Assembly: GCA_965206315.1 (NCBI GenBank)
Contig: OZ242210.1
Coordinates: 806,001-870,000, forward strand
DNA: 64,000 bases
Reading direction: 5' to 3'
From: Bin16 sp965206315
GTDB lineage: Bacteria; Chloroflexota; Dehalococcoidia; Lucifugimonadales; Australimonadaceae
The position numbers and the translations under genes are program-made. Below are positions 35,334 to 43,354 of this stretch, piece after piece. The notes below the pieces were generated by a model, which saw nothing but the letters and a program-made list of their open reading frames with translations, had not been told where the DNA came from and did no database searches. The first letter of the stretch is position 1; each line of letters opens with the position of its first letter.

Positions 35334-35351
35334 TTATTGACACTAAGTATC
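35334..35351 (+). repeat. 18-base direct repeat, upstream copy
   Basis: TTATTGACACTAAGTATC, matching the downstream copy at 35448 in 17 of 18 positions. The copies are 114 bases apart. Here the embedded TTGACA has no good -10 at 17-18 bases, so this copy may be a regulator site only. It is followed by cctaagtgtgtcc, which partly mirrors it. Confidence 0.7.
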
Positions 35352-35447
35352 CTAAGTGTGTCCAGGCTGCCGCGATTCCAGGCTGACTTCATGAAGCAAT
35401 TACAGAGGGGTCATCGTGCCTGTGGAATCGGCCTACCAGGGTACACG

Positions 35448-35465
35448 TTATTGACAGTAAGTATC
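35448..35465 (+). repeat. 18-base direct repeat, downstream copy overlapping the -35
   Basis: TTATTGACAGTAAGTATC contains the -35 hexamer of the flavoprotein/FeoB-like operon promoter. A protein bound here would overlap polymerase. It pairs with the upstream copy at 35334. Confidence 0.7.
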
Positions 35466-35479
35466 AACACTGCTAGGCT
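35451..35479 (+). promoter_or_regulatory. Promoter of the flavoprotein/FeoB-like operon
   Basis: A perfect TTGACA, 17 bases, then TAGGCT preceded by TGC (extended -10). The predicted start is near 35486, about 30 bases upstream of the ATG. The -10 is of the TAGnnT type also seen for rpsL. Confidence 0.65.
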
Positions 35480-35516
35480 TGGGGCTCGTCAGCAAGGATT
35501 CAGGAGGAAGGGTCGC

Positions 35517-36683
35517 ATGAGCAGAACGGGCACACTACGGCGGCGGGACCAGGCCCCGAAACGGTCGCGCCTCCACTCGGTGGCAATCGTGGGCGCGGGA
35601 CCGGCAGGACTTGGGTGCGCGGTTGCCCTCAAGGAGTTTGGCGTCGACGACGTCATCATCCTCGATCGCCATGAGGTCGGGGCCTCGTTCCGGCGGTGGC
35701 CGCAAGAGATGCGTTTCATCACGCCGTCGTTCACTTCGAACGCATTCGGGTTGCTCGACCTCAATGCGATCGTCCCTCACACATCGCCCGCCTACACGCT
35801 CGACCGCGAACACCCCAGCGGAGTCGCTTACGCGATGTACCTCGACAACGTCGCCCAACACTTCAAGCTCAAGGTGAAGACCGGCATCGACGTCTGCGCC
35901 ATCGCAGTCGAGGATAACGGGACTTTCACGCTCACGACGACCGACCGGCCGGTGCGTGCACGACACGTCATCTGGGCGGCCGGGGAGTTCCAGTACCCGA
36001 ACCGCAATTCGTTCGCGGGCGCAGAGTCCTGCTGCCACTCGTCCGAGGTCCGCACGTGGAAGGAACTCGACGGCGACCGTTTCACAGTGATCGGTGGCTA
36101 CGAGAGCGCCGCAGACGCGACCGTCTCGCTGGTGCAGCTGGAGAAGAGTGTGACCGTGCTGGGGCGATATGCGACATGGGACAGTGAACACCCGGACCCC
36201 AGCATCTCCCTCACGCCGTTCTCCCGCGAACGTCTGGCATGGGCCGATTCCACGGGCTCCGTGGACCTCGTCGGCGGCGTCGACATCACATCGGTGCGCG
36301 AGGACGGCGACACGTGGGTCGTCCAGGCTTCGGACGGCCGCGAGTGGGTGAGCGAGACACGCCCGATCCTGGCCACCGGCTTCAAGGGGTCCCTGAGCCA
36401 CCTGGACGGCCTGATCGAGAACGATGAGGACGGCGCCCCCGTCGTCACGGAAGAGGCCGACGAGTCCACTCTCGTGCCGGGCCTGTTCATCTCCGGCCCC
36501 ATACTCGAGCACCGGGGCGTGAACTTCTGCTTCATCTACAAGTTCCGCCAGCGCTTCGCCGTCGTCGCCGATGCGATAGCGCAGCGCCTCGGGAAGGACA
36601 CCACGGAAGCCGTCGCGGCCCGCCGAGCGGTGGGGATGTACCTGGACGACCTCTCCTGCTGCGCGGAGTCCTGTGCGTGCTGA
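35517..36683 (+). CDS. NAD(P)/FAD-dependent oxidoreductase with Cys-rich C-terminus
   Basis: Flavoprotein of the Pyr_redox_3/thioredoxin-reductase-like or flavin-monooxygenase-like group, 388 residues. The FAD-binding motif GAGPAG is at 26-31. The second nucleotide-binding motif is around FTVIGGYESAADATVSL. ATGFKG and GLFISGP are typical late motifs. The protein ends DDLSCCAESCAC, with four Cys in the last eight residues, suited to binding or reducing a metal. The start has AGGAGG nine bases upstream. It overlaps the next gene, a FeoB-like pore, by 11 bases. The actual substrate is unknown. Confidence 0.82.
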   Translation: MSRTGTLRRRDQAPKRSRLHSVAIVGAGPAGLGCAVALKEFGVDDVIILDRHEVGASFRRWPQEMRFITPSFTSNAFGLLDLNAIVPHTSPAYTLDREHPSGVAYAMYLDNVAQHFKLKVKTGIDVCAIAVEDNGTFTLTTTDRPVRARHVIWAAGEFQYPNRNSFAGAESCCHSSEVRTWKELDGDRFTVIGGYESAADATVSLVQLEKSVTVLGRYATWDSEHPDPSISLTPFSRERLAWADSTGSVDLVGGVDITSVREDGDTWVVQASDGREWVSETRPILATGFKGSLSHLDGLIENDEDGAPVVTEEADESTLVPGLFISGPILEHRGVNFCFIYKFRQRFAVVADAIAQRLGKDTTEAVAARRAVGMYLDDLSCCAESCAC

Positions 36684-37818
36684 CCGGCATGGCATCGATG
36701 TCGCGGCGCCTCCCACCACGTTGCTCCCCGGACGTGCGGTAGCAGGTCCGGCGACAGCGGCCGTCTTACTGGTCCTGCCCGCTCTGCTCGCAGTGCTCGG
36801 CGCGAACCAGGCCGCTGCCTGGCTCGATCCGCTGGCCGCGGCGGGCACGACACCCCTGGCCGAGAGGGTAGCGGGCTGGCCGGGGCCGCTCGGTGCTGTG
36901 CTCGCGGGCGACTACGGGCTGCTCACGATGGGGCCGTTGCTGTTCGTATGGGCGGTCCCGACGGTGCTGGTCTACTCGGCGCTGATCAGCGCATACAAGT
37001 TGAGCGGCCTTGCCGACCTCATCGGGACGGCGCTCCACCCCCTGCTGCGACCGGTCGGCCTGCACGGGCGCGACGTGACGCGCGTGCTGATGGGCTTCGG
37101 CTGCAACGTCCCGGCAATCGTCTCGACACGCTCCTGCTCTGCCTGCACCCGGCAGACGACCGTCGGGGCGATCTCCTTCGGGTCCGCCTGCTCGTACCAG
37201 CTCGGCGCGACGCTCGCGGTCTTTGCCGCCGCCGACAAGAGCAGTCTCGTTGTGCCGTACCTGGCGCTGCTCGTCGCGGCGACGCTCGTCTACACGCGCC
37301 TCATCAGCCAGCCTGCTGCGCGGTCGACGCTCACCGCAATGCTCATCGAACCGCGCATCCTCCTCACCCGGCCGTCCTTCGCGGCAGTCGGGGCGGAGAC
37401 ACGAGGGACGGTCGGGGCGTTCTTCCGCACGGCGCTCCCGACCTTCTTCGCGATCGCCATGGTTGCCTCGCTGCTCGACTGGTCAGGCGTGCTCGATGCG
37501 GCGGGGGGCTTGCTGGCGCCGGCGATGGCCGTGTTCGCACTGCCGGCGGATACGGCAATGCCGACCGTGCTCGCCGCCGTCCGAAAGGACGGCATACTGC
37601 TCCTGGCTGAGGCCGGCACCGTCGCCTCGTTGAGCGGGACCCAGTTGCTGGTTGCGACATTCCTCGCCGGAACGGTGCTGCCATGCCTGGTCTCCGCGAT
37701 CACGATCGGACGCGAACTCGGGCTACGGTCCACGGGCAGGCTCGTCGTGCAGCAGTCCGCCTTCGCCGTCACGGTCGCCGCCGTCGTCGGCTGGGGCTCG
37801 GCCGCGCTCGGTGGGTGA
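36673..37818 (+). CDS. FeoB-like gate-domain membrane protein lacking the GTPase domain
   Basis: Polytopic membrane protein, 381 residues. GFGCNVPAIVSTR at 141-153 is the FeoB gate signature. ISFGSACSYQLGATL follows where FeoB has its second conserved Cys. VLPCLVSAITIGRELG near 340-356 matches the second gate's Pro-Cys and RELG features. The N-terminal G-protein domain of true FeoB is absent, and no feoA is nearby. CSAC just after the gate adds a CxxC. The GTG start at 36673 has GGAG four bases upstream and overlaps the flavoprotein stop. A metal-ion channel or transporter powered or gated by the flavoprotein is an inference. Confidence 0.8.
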   Translation: MRADRHGIDVAAPPTTLLPGRAVAGPATAAVLLVLPALLAVLGANQAAAWLDPLAAAGTTPLAERVAGWPGPLGAVLAGDYGLLTMGPLLFVWAVPTVLVYSALISAYKLSGLADLIGTALHPLLRPVGLHGRDVTRVLMGFGCNVPAIVSTRSCSACTRQTTVGAISFGSACSYQLGATLAVFAAADKSSLVVPYLALLVAATLVYTRLISQPAARSTLTAMLIEPRILLTRPSFAAVGAETRGTVGAFFRTALPTFFAIAMVASLLDWSGVLDAAGGLLAPAMAVFALPADTAMPTVLAAVRKDGILLLAEAGTVASLSGTQLLVATFLAGTVLPCLVSAITIGRELGLRSTGRLVVQQSAFAVTVAAVVGWGSAALGG

Positions 37819-37885
37819 CGGTCCACGTCCGGGCTGCGGGGAAGTTGCATCGCGACAACCGCCGGGCAAGCAGGCGCCGCCCGAC

Positions 37886-39241
37886 TCAGGAGCGTCCGCC
37901 GGTACGGAAGAGCGCCACCACTGCAGCGAGCGAAGCCAACCCGCCGAAGACGAGGAACACGGTCCGCGCAGCGGCGGTCACCGTCTCCGCATCCGCTCCG
38001 CCCAGCCCCGGCTCACCAAGGCCCGAGGTGAAGATCGCCTCTGAGGTCGCGACCCCGGTGATTATCCCGATATAGCGAAGGGTCGGGATCAGCGCGGAGA
38101 CCGTGCCGACGCGGTCCCGCGGGGCCGCGCTCATGATGACGCTCTGGTTCGGCGCCTGGAAGAACGAGCCTCCGATGCCGCTCAGCACCATGATCCCCAC
38201 GATGACCGGGATCGACGTACCCAGGTCCAGGTTCGCGAGCAGGAAGAGCGCCGATGCCGACAGGCTCAGCCCGATGGTCGTGGGGACCCGAGGGCCGATC
38301 CGGTCGGAGAGACGTCCCGTGAACGGGGGGAACACGATGAACATGGCAGGGGCCATCAGCATGATCAGGCCGGCCGCCGCAGGTGACAGTCCCCGAGCGA
38401 TGAGCAGGTAGAACGGCATCGCGAAGGTTACCGCCATCATCGAAATGCCGGCCATCAGCATCAGCGCACTGGAAACGGAGAGGGCCGGGTCCCGGAACAT
38501 CCGTATGTCTACGACGGGGCTCCCTGTGCGGACCGAGTGGAGCGCGAAGGCCGTCATGGCCACCGCGCTCAGTGGGAACACTACGAGAACCAGCGGCGAC
38601 GTCCAGCCCTCGGCGGAGCCGCGATTCAGCCCGACGGCCATCAGCACCAGCGCCGCGAACAGCAGGGCCGCACCGAGGAAATCGGTCCGCCGGTCCGCGG
38701 TCGCCCGCACGTCCCGGAGATAGACCATGGCAAGGAGGAACCCGGCGAACCCGAACGGGGCGCGCACCCAGAAGATGGAGCGCCAGCCCAACGTGTCGAG
38801 GAGGATGCCGCCGAGCGCCGGTCCCGACATGAGTCCGAAACCGGCGACGGAGGCCATCAAGCCCAGCGCCTTGCCGCGCTCGTTAGGTGGAAAGGCGCTC
38901 GACACCAGCCCCAGCGAGAGAGAGACCATCATCGCAGCCCCCGCGCCCTGCACCGCCCGAAGGACGATCAGCGCCAGGATGTCCGGCGCAGCGGCAGCGC
39001 CCACGAGGCCGACCGCGTAGATCAGGGCCCCGGCGGCGAAGACGGTCTTGTTGCCGAACTGGTCCCCCAGCCGGCCCATCGGCAGCGCCAGACCGAGCAC
39101 GATGAGCTGATAGGACAGAGCGATCCAGACGACGGTCGAAGTGGACGCGTCGAAGACCTCGGTGAAGGAGGGAAGCGCGATCGCGACTATCGAGAAATCG
39201 GAGGTGCCGAGGAGCGTGCTGGCCCCGGCTGCAGCGAGCAC
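37886..39241 (-). CDS. MFS drug exporter, DHA2 (EmrB/QacA) type
   Basis: Proton-coupled exporter of 451 residues. DHA2 features are DFSIVAIALPSFTEVF in segment 1, WIALSYQLIVLGLALPMGRLGDQFGNK (motif A region) and ALGLMASVAGFGLMSGPALGGIL (motif C). It starts with GTG at 39241, and an in-frame stop lies 16 codons upstream. It is convergent with the FeoB-like gene and divergent from cbiB. Possibly an efflux pump, with unknown substrate. Confidence 0.86.
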   Translation of the reverse strand: MLAAAGASTLLGTSDFSIVAIALPSFTEVFDASTSTVVWIALSYQLIVLGLALPMGRLGDQFGNKTVFAAGALIYAVGLVGAAAAPDILALIVLRAVQGAGAAMMVSLSLGLVSSAFPPNERGKALGLMASVAGFGLMSGPALGGILLDTLGWRSIFWVRAPFGFAGFLLAMVYLRDVRATADRRTDFLGAALLFAALVLMAVGLNRGSAEGWTSPLVLVVFPLSAVAMTAFALHSVRTGSPVVDIRMFRDPALSVSSALMLMAGISMMAVTFAMPFYLLIARGLSPAAAGLIMLMAPAMFIVFPPFTGRLSDRIGPRVPTTIGLSLSASALFLLANLDLGTSIPVIVGIMVLSGIGGSFFQAPNQSVIMSAAPRDRVGTVSALIPTLRYIGIITGVATSEAIFTSGLGEPGLGGADAETVTAAARTVFLVFGGLASLAAVVALFRTGGRS

Positions 39242-39410
39242 CGCCCACTTCGAGCCGGCGTTTACGTGTCTGGTATCGGCTGCGATGGGTTACTTCCTTG
39301 GCAGTCGCGCCCGTTCTGCTCAGAGTCCTGCCGTCACGGGAGTCTGCTTCCCTGCGCCGCGCAGGTCAAGCGCGCAGCACCCGCCAAGCCATCCGACTAT
39401 CATCCCTGCC

Positions 39411-40367
39411 ATGTTCTCCCCATGGTGGGACGGTCTGCTCCTGAATGTCCTGGTCCTGCTGCTGGCGGTCGCCCTGGACCGTCTCATGCCGGAGCCTCCA
39501 TCGAGAGTCCATCCTGTCGTTTGGATGGGGCGTCTGATAACGGTGATGGAGCGCCAGGCGCCCCGGCAGCCAGTGCCTGCATTCCTGTTCGGTTGTGTGA
39601 TCGTTGTTATCGTTGTAGGGGGGACCACGGCGCTTGCGTGGTTCGCGATGGCTGCGCTGGCGCCCATCAGCCCAGTTGCCTATGTACTCGGAGGAGCATT
39701 CCTGCTACGCACCACATTCACGGTCCAAGGGCTCTCGGCGGCGGCCGCCCGAACACGGCATGCTCTCACCTCCGGCAGCCTGGACGACGCGAGGGAGAGC
39801 CTCCAGAGTCTGGTCAGCCGCGACTCCACTACGCTCACTGCACCGCTCGTCGCCGCTGCCGCTATAGAATCCGTTGCCGAGAACACGACGGACAGCTTCG
39901 TCGGGCCGTGGCTGGCATTCGCACTCTTCGGCGTGCCAGGCGCTGTGGCCTACCGGGCGGTGAACACGCTGGACAGCATGCTGGGCTATCGGGGCGCCTA
40001 CGAATACCTCGGCAAGACGTCAGCACGGCTGGACGACGTGCTGAACCTGGCGCCGGCACGGCTCAGCGCACTGCTGCTGGTGGTCAGTGGGGCATGCTCC
40101 CGTTTGTCTGTCGTTCGTGGATGGAGAACCATGCTGAGCGACCGCAGCCGTACGGCAAGCCCCAACGCCGGATGGACGATGAGCGCTATGGCCGGGCTGT
40201 TGGGAACGGTACTGGAGAAGCCCGGGCACTACAGCCTGGGCGCGAGTATGCGCGAGCCCGACGCAGAAGACATCGGTACGGCGATACGGGTAATGGAGAG
40301 TGCTGCCGCACTCGCAGTTACCTTGGCGCTCGGGGTGCTCGCAGCACGCCACGCGATCACGGGTTGA
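39411..40367 (+). CDS. cbiB: Adenosylcobinamide-phosphate synthase CbiB
   Basis: Membrane enzyme that attaches (R)-1-amino-2-propanol phosphate or its analogue to adenosylcobyric acid. It is 318 residues with several hydrophobic segments. Family motifs are DRLMPEPPSRVHPVVWMGRLI near the start, ESVAENTTDSFVGPWLAFALFG and YRAVNTLDSMLGYR. The ATG has no Shine-Dalgarno sequence, but TATCAT ends seven bases upstream, so it may be leaderless. The decarboxylase cobD that makes the aminopropanol phosphate starts eight bases after its stop. Confidence 0.93.
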   Translation: MFSPWWDGLLLNVLVLLLAVALDRLMPEPPSRVHPVVWMGRLITVMERQAPRQPVPAFLFGCVIVVIVVGGTTALAWFAMAALAPISPVAYVLGGAFLLRTTFTVQGLSAAAARTRHALTSGSLDDARESLQSLVSRDSTTLTAPLVAAAAIESVAENTTDSFVGPWLAFALFGVPGAVAYRAVNTLDSMLGYRGAYEYLGKTSARLDDVLNLAPARLSALLLVVSGACSRLSVVRGWRTMLSDRSRTASPNAGWTMSAMAGLLGTVLEKPGHYSLGASMREPDAEDIGTAIRVMESAAALAVTLALGVLAARHAITG

Positions 40368-40375
40368 CGGGACAG

Positions 40376-41443
40376 ATGGCCACACTGCATACGGTACATG
40401 GGGGGCTGGACGAGGCGGAGTTGCGCGCGCTGGGACTCCGTCCCGACCAGGTGTTGGATTTCAGCGCCAACATCAACCCGCTTGGACCGTCGGAGCGCGT
40501 GAAGCAGGCCGCGGCAGAGGCCGTGCTGTCCGCATACCCGGACCGCCACAGCCTGCGCCTCCGTGAGGCGCTGGCAGCCCGCTTGGACGTGGGGACCGAC
40601 AACCTGCTCATCGGGAACGGCTCCACCGAACTTATCCACCTCCTGGCGCGTGCCTTCCTGCGGCCTGGAGTCGGTTGCCTGCTGTTCACGCCAACGTTCG
40701 GAGAATACGAAGCCGCAGCAGCCCTCGCAGGCGCCGATATCCATGTTGCCCGAGCGGAGGAAGCGCAGGGCTTCAGGTGGAATATCGACACTGCCATCGA
40801 ACTCATCACGCAAACCCGGCCTCGTCTGCTCTTCCTCTGCAACCCTAACAACCCAACCGGGGTTTACCTCAGCAGCATCGACGTGGGGAAGCTCCTCCAC
40901 GCCCTAGGGGAAGACAGCCTCCTGGTGCTGGACGACGCGTACGTACCGTTCGCTGATCACCCTTGGGATTCGCTCTCGCTCCTCAGTTGCGGCAAGATTG
41001 CCATCCTGCGCTCGATGACCAAGGACCATGCGCTCGCAGGGGTGCGGCTCGGCTACCTGATCGCAGAGCCGCAAGTTGTCTCCGTAGTGGCACGGCTCCA
41101 GCCGTCCTGGAGCGTGAATGCCGTTGCACAGGCCACCGGGCTGGCCGCACTCGATGACGATACCCACGTATCGACCGCACGCGACGTCATCAGCGAAGCG
41201 AAGGCCTATATCTATGGCGAACTGAACACTTTAGGTATCCCGTTCATGGAATCCAGCGCCAACTTCGTCCTCGCGCGGGTAGGCGATGCCTCACAGGTAC
41301 GAGGGGCTCTCCTCCAACGCGGCATCGCGGTGCGGGACTGCACGTCGTTCGGCCTCCCTGAGCACATCCGCATAGCGGTCCGCCGCCCCGAGGAATGTGT
41401 CACCCTCATAAGCGCTCTACGGGAATTCCAGGGTGATGAGTAG
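40376..41443 (+). CDS. cobD: Threonine-phosphate decarboxylase CobD (PLP-dependent)
   Basis: Produces (R)-1-aminopropan-2-yl phosphate for the nucleotide loop. It is 355 residues, fold type I. Family features are VLDFSANINPLGPSERV at 26-42, LIGNGSTELIHLLARAF, LCNPNNPTGVY, and the PLP-Lys region RSMTKDHALAGVRLGYL. Histidinol-phosphate aminotransferase is a close relative, but the position between cbiB and cobQ supports CobD. The 3' end overlaps the cobQ start by eight bases. Confidence 0.9.
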   Translation: MATLHTVHGGLDEAELRALGLRPDQVLDFSANINPLGPSERVKQAAAEAVLSAYPDRHSLRLREALAARLDVGTDNLLIGNGSTELIHLLARAFLRPGVGCLLFTPTFGEYEAAAALAGADIHVARAEEAQGFRWNIDTAIELITQTRPRLLFLCNPNNPTGVYLSSIDVGKLLHALGEDSLLVLDDAYVPFADHPWDSLSLLSCGKIAILRSMTKDHALAGVRLGYLIAEPQVVSVVARLQPSWSVNAVAQATGLAALDDDTHVSTARDVISEAKAYIYGELNTLGIPFMESSANFVLARVGDASQVRGALLQRGIAVRDCTSFGLPEHIRIAVRRPEECVTLISALREFQGDE

Positions 41444-42956
41444 CAGCCCAGCGAAGGTCATCATGGTCCAGGGGACCTCGTCGCACGCGGGAAAGTCGAT
41501 CCTGACCACCGCGCTTTGCCGCATCTTCGCTCAGGACGGTTACCACGTAGCCCCGTTCAAGGCGCAGAACATGTCCCTGAACTCCTACGCCACGCCGGAT
41601 GGCGGAGAGATCGGTCGGTCGCAGGCCGTACAGGCCGCCGCCGCGATGGTGGCCCCGAAGGTGGACATGAATCCTGTCCTCCTCAAACCGGAAGGCGACA
41701 GGCGCTCCCAGGTTGTCGTGATGGGGCGCCCCATGACTGTTGCCTCAGCTCGCGAGTACCAGGAACTCAAACCGTCGATCTGGGAGACGGTGACCGCAGC
41801 GCTGAGCCGCCTCCGCACCGACTACGACGTCGTCGTGATCGAGGGGGCCGGCAGTCCGGCCGAGATCAACCTCAAGCAGCACGACATCGTCAACATGCGC
41901 GTGGCCCTCCATGCCGATGCGCCCGTCCTGCTGGTGGGGGACATCGACCGCGGCGGTGTATTCGCACAGCTCATCGGCACCATGATGCTCCTCGAACCTG
42001 AGGAGAGGGCGCTGGTCAAGGGGCACGTCATCAACAAGTTCCGGGGAGACCCTTCGCTCCTCACAACAGGGCTGGACCTCCTGCACGAGAAGACCGGAGT
42101 ACCGGTGGCCGGTGTCATCCCGTATTTCACCAACATCCACGTGCCGGAGGAGGACTCGCTCGGCATAGCGACCGATCCCAGGAGCGGCCACGAGACTGCC
42201 GTGGACGTCGCGGTCATACGCGTGCCGCACATCGCCAACTTCGACGACTTCGACCCCCTGCGCCAGGAGCCCGGCGTCCACGTTCGTTATGTGGGCCGGG
42301 TTGAAGAGTTCGGCAACCCGGACATCGTTGTGCTGCCCGGCAGCAAGACCACCATGGCAGACCTCGACTGGCTGCGCGAGCAGGGCATCGCGGAGTGTGT
42401 GGTGACCGCACGCCGAAAGGGCATCCCCGTCATCGGCATCTGCGCGGGGTACCAGATGCTGGGCACTGAACTCCTGGACCCCGACGGCGTCGAGTCGCCT
42501 CGAGCCAGGGCGGAGGGGCTCGCGCTGTTGCCCGCGTCCACAACTTTCTCGCGCGAGAAGGCCACCCACCAAGTGGCGGCGCAAGTTGCAGCGGGGCACG
42601 GTCTCCTGAGCGGTTGCGCCGGGACAGCCATCACCGCTTACGAGATACACATGGGCGTCACCTCATCATCCGGTACTACCCATCCCTTCGTCATCGAAAC
42701 ACGCTCAGGGCAGCGCATCAGCCTGACTGACGGCGCCTTGGACGATGACGGGCTTACGCTCGGGACCTACCTGCACGGACTCTTCCACAACCGCACCGTT
42801 CGGCGTTCGATCCTGGAGCATGCAAGCAGACGCAAGGGCGTGGCCCTGCCGGCCGGCGACGACCTCGACCCGAGTAAGGAGTACGACAAGCTGGCGGCGC
42901 TGGTGCGCCAGCACCTGGACATGGAGATGGTCTACTCCGTGATGAGGCTGAGATAG
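41436..42956 (+). CDS. cobQ: Cobyric acid synthase CobQ
   Basis: Amidates the b, d, e and g side chains of adenosylcobyrinic acid a,c-diamide using glutamine and ATP. It is 506 residues. The N-terminal synthetase domain has MVQGTSSHAGKSILTTALCR and QNMSLNSYATPDGGEIGRSQ. The C-terminal glutamine amidotransferase domain has the nucleophile region GICAGYQMLG, then YEIHMGVT and TYLHGLFHN. The ATG at 41436 overlaps the cobD stop. A GTG one codon earlier is possible. Confidence 0.95.
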   Translation: MSSSPAKVIMVQGTSSHAGKSILTTALCRIFAQDGYHVAPFKAQNMSLNSYATPDGGEIGRSQAVQAAAAMVAPKVDMNPVLLKPEGDRRSQVVVMGRPMTVASAREYQELKPSIWETVTAALSRLRTDYDVVVIEGAGSPAEINLKQHDIVNMRVALHADAPVLLVGDIDRGGVFAQLIGTMMLLEPEERALVKGHVINKFRGDPSLLTTGLDLLHEKTGVPVAGVIPYFTNIHVPEEDSLGIATDPRSGHETAVDVAVIRVPHIANFDDFDPLRQEPGVHVRYVGRVEEFGNPDIVVLPGSKTTMADLDWLREQGIAECVVTARRKGIPVIGICAGYQMLGTELLDPDGVESPRARAEGLALLPASTTFSREKATHQVAAQVAAGHGLLSGCAGTAITAYEIHMGVTSSSGTTHPFVIETRSGQRISLTDGALDDDGLTLGTYLHGLFHNRTVRRSILEHASRRKGVALPAGDDLDPSKEYDKLAALVRQHLDMEMVYSVMRLR

Positions 42957-42985
42957 GCGTAGCCCTACGCGCGAGGTCGTTCTCC

Positions 42986-43015
42986 TTGACAGGCCCGTTG
43001 GCGACGCCATAGCCT
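42986..43015 (+). promoter_or_regulatory. Promoter of the riboswitch-controlled B12 operon
   Basis: A perfect TTGACA, 18 bases, then TAGCCT (3 of 6). The predicted start is near 43022, just upstream of the riboswitch. It makes btuC to cobU a transcription unit separate from cbiB-cobD-cobQ. Confidence 0.55.
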
Positions 43016-43047
43016 GCCTCCTCGGTACGAACATACGATCACTGCTC

Positions 43048-43206
43048 GTTCAGGTGCCCGTCCCAGGGAGAATAGGGAAGGCGGTGTGAGTCCGCCGCGG
43101 TAGCGCCACTGTAAGCGGGATCCTCGGAAGCTGAGCCCACTGTCGTAGACACGATGGGAAGGGCCCGGCAGATGAGTCCACCCGCGAGCCAGGAGACCTG
43201 CCTGAA
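43048..43206 (+). promoter_or_regulatory. Cobalamin riboswitch
   Basis: Canonical adenosylcobalamin aptamer features appear in order. CAGGTGCCC is at the start, then AGGGAAGGCGGTGTGAGTCC, then GCGCCACTGTAAGCG. The B12 box AGCCAGGAGACCTGCC is at 43187-43202. It precedes a corrinoid ABC transporter and nucleotide-loop genes. It senses intracellular cobalamin and is expected to switch the operon off when B12 is abundant, through the hairpin at 43281. Confidence 0.95.
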
Positions 43207-43280
43207 TGAGAGGTGACCACTCTCCGCCTCAGAGAGGGTCCCTCGGCCACCGGACGCGAATCCCGGCAGAGTGAAGCCTG

Positions 43281-43314
43281 ACCTCCAGCGGAGAGCGCTG
43301 GGGGTTCTTGGTTT
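43281..43314 (+). terminator. Riboswitch expression-platform terminator
   Basis: ACCTCCAGCG, loop GAGAG, CGCTGGGGGT form a 10-base-pair GC-rich stem with one T-G pair. It is followed at once by tcttggttt. It lies about 80 bases after the B12 box and 41 bases before the btuC ATG, where a transcription terminator is expected. Confidence 0.7.
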
Positions 43315-43354
43315 GAGGGCCGTCGGACTCACGACGTTGCAAGGCTACCGCCGG

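Larger units (their letters stand above)
35208..35516 (+). other. Intergenic region with two direct repeats and a promoter
   Basis: About 309 bases without a gene. It contains the duplicated element at 35334 and 35448, a promoter at 35451-35479, and AGGAGG nine bases before the ATG at 35517. The region is less GC-rich than the neighbours. No RNA gene was recognised. Confidence 0.6.

Noticed and set aside
39287..39302. A B12-box-like sequence GCCAAGGAAGTAACCC on the minus strand upstream of the DHA2 transporter, suggesting a second cobalamin riboswitch.
   Set aside because: The rest of the aptamer is missing. There is no GGTGnnAnTCC or GCCACTGTAAG-type segment at the right distance, so the match is likely chance.
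38537..40375. A plus-strand frame of over 600 codons in front of cobD, suggesting a giant fusion.
   Set aside because: It runs antisense through the DHA2 transporter and out of frame through cbiB. Its composition is Arg/Pro/Gln-rich noise typical of shadow frames in GC-rich DNA.
43271..43354. GTG at 43271 as the btuC start.
   Set aside because: It lies in the riboswitch leader before the terminator hairpin, lacks a Shine-Dalgarno sequence and adds 28 residues not typical of the FecCD family.
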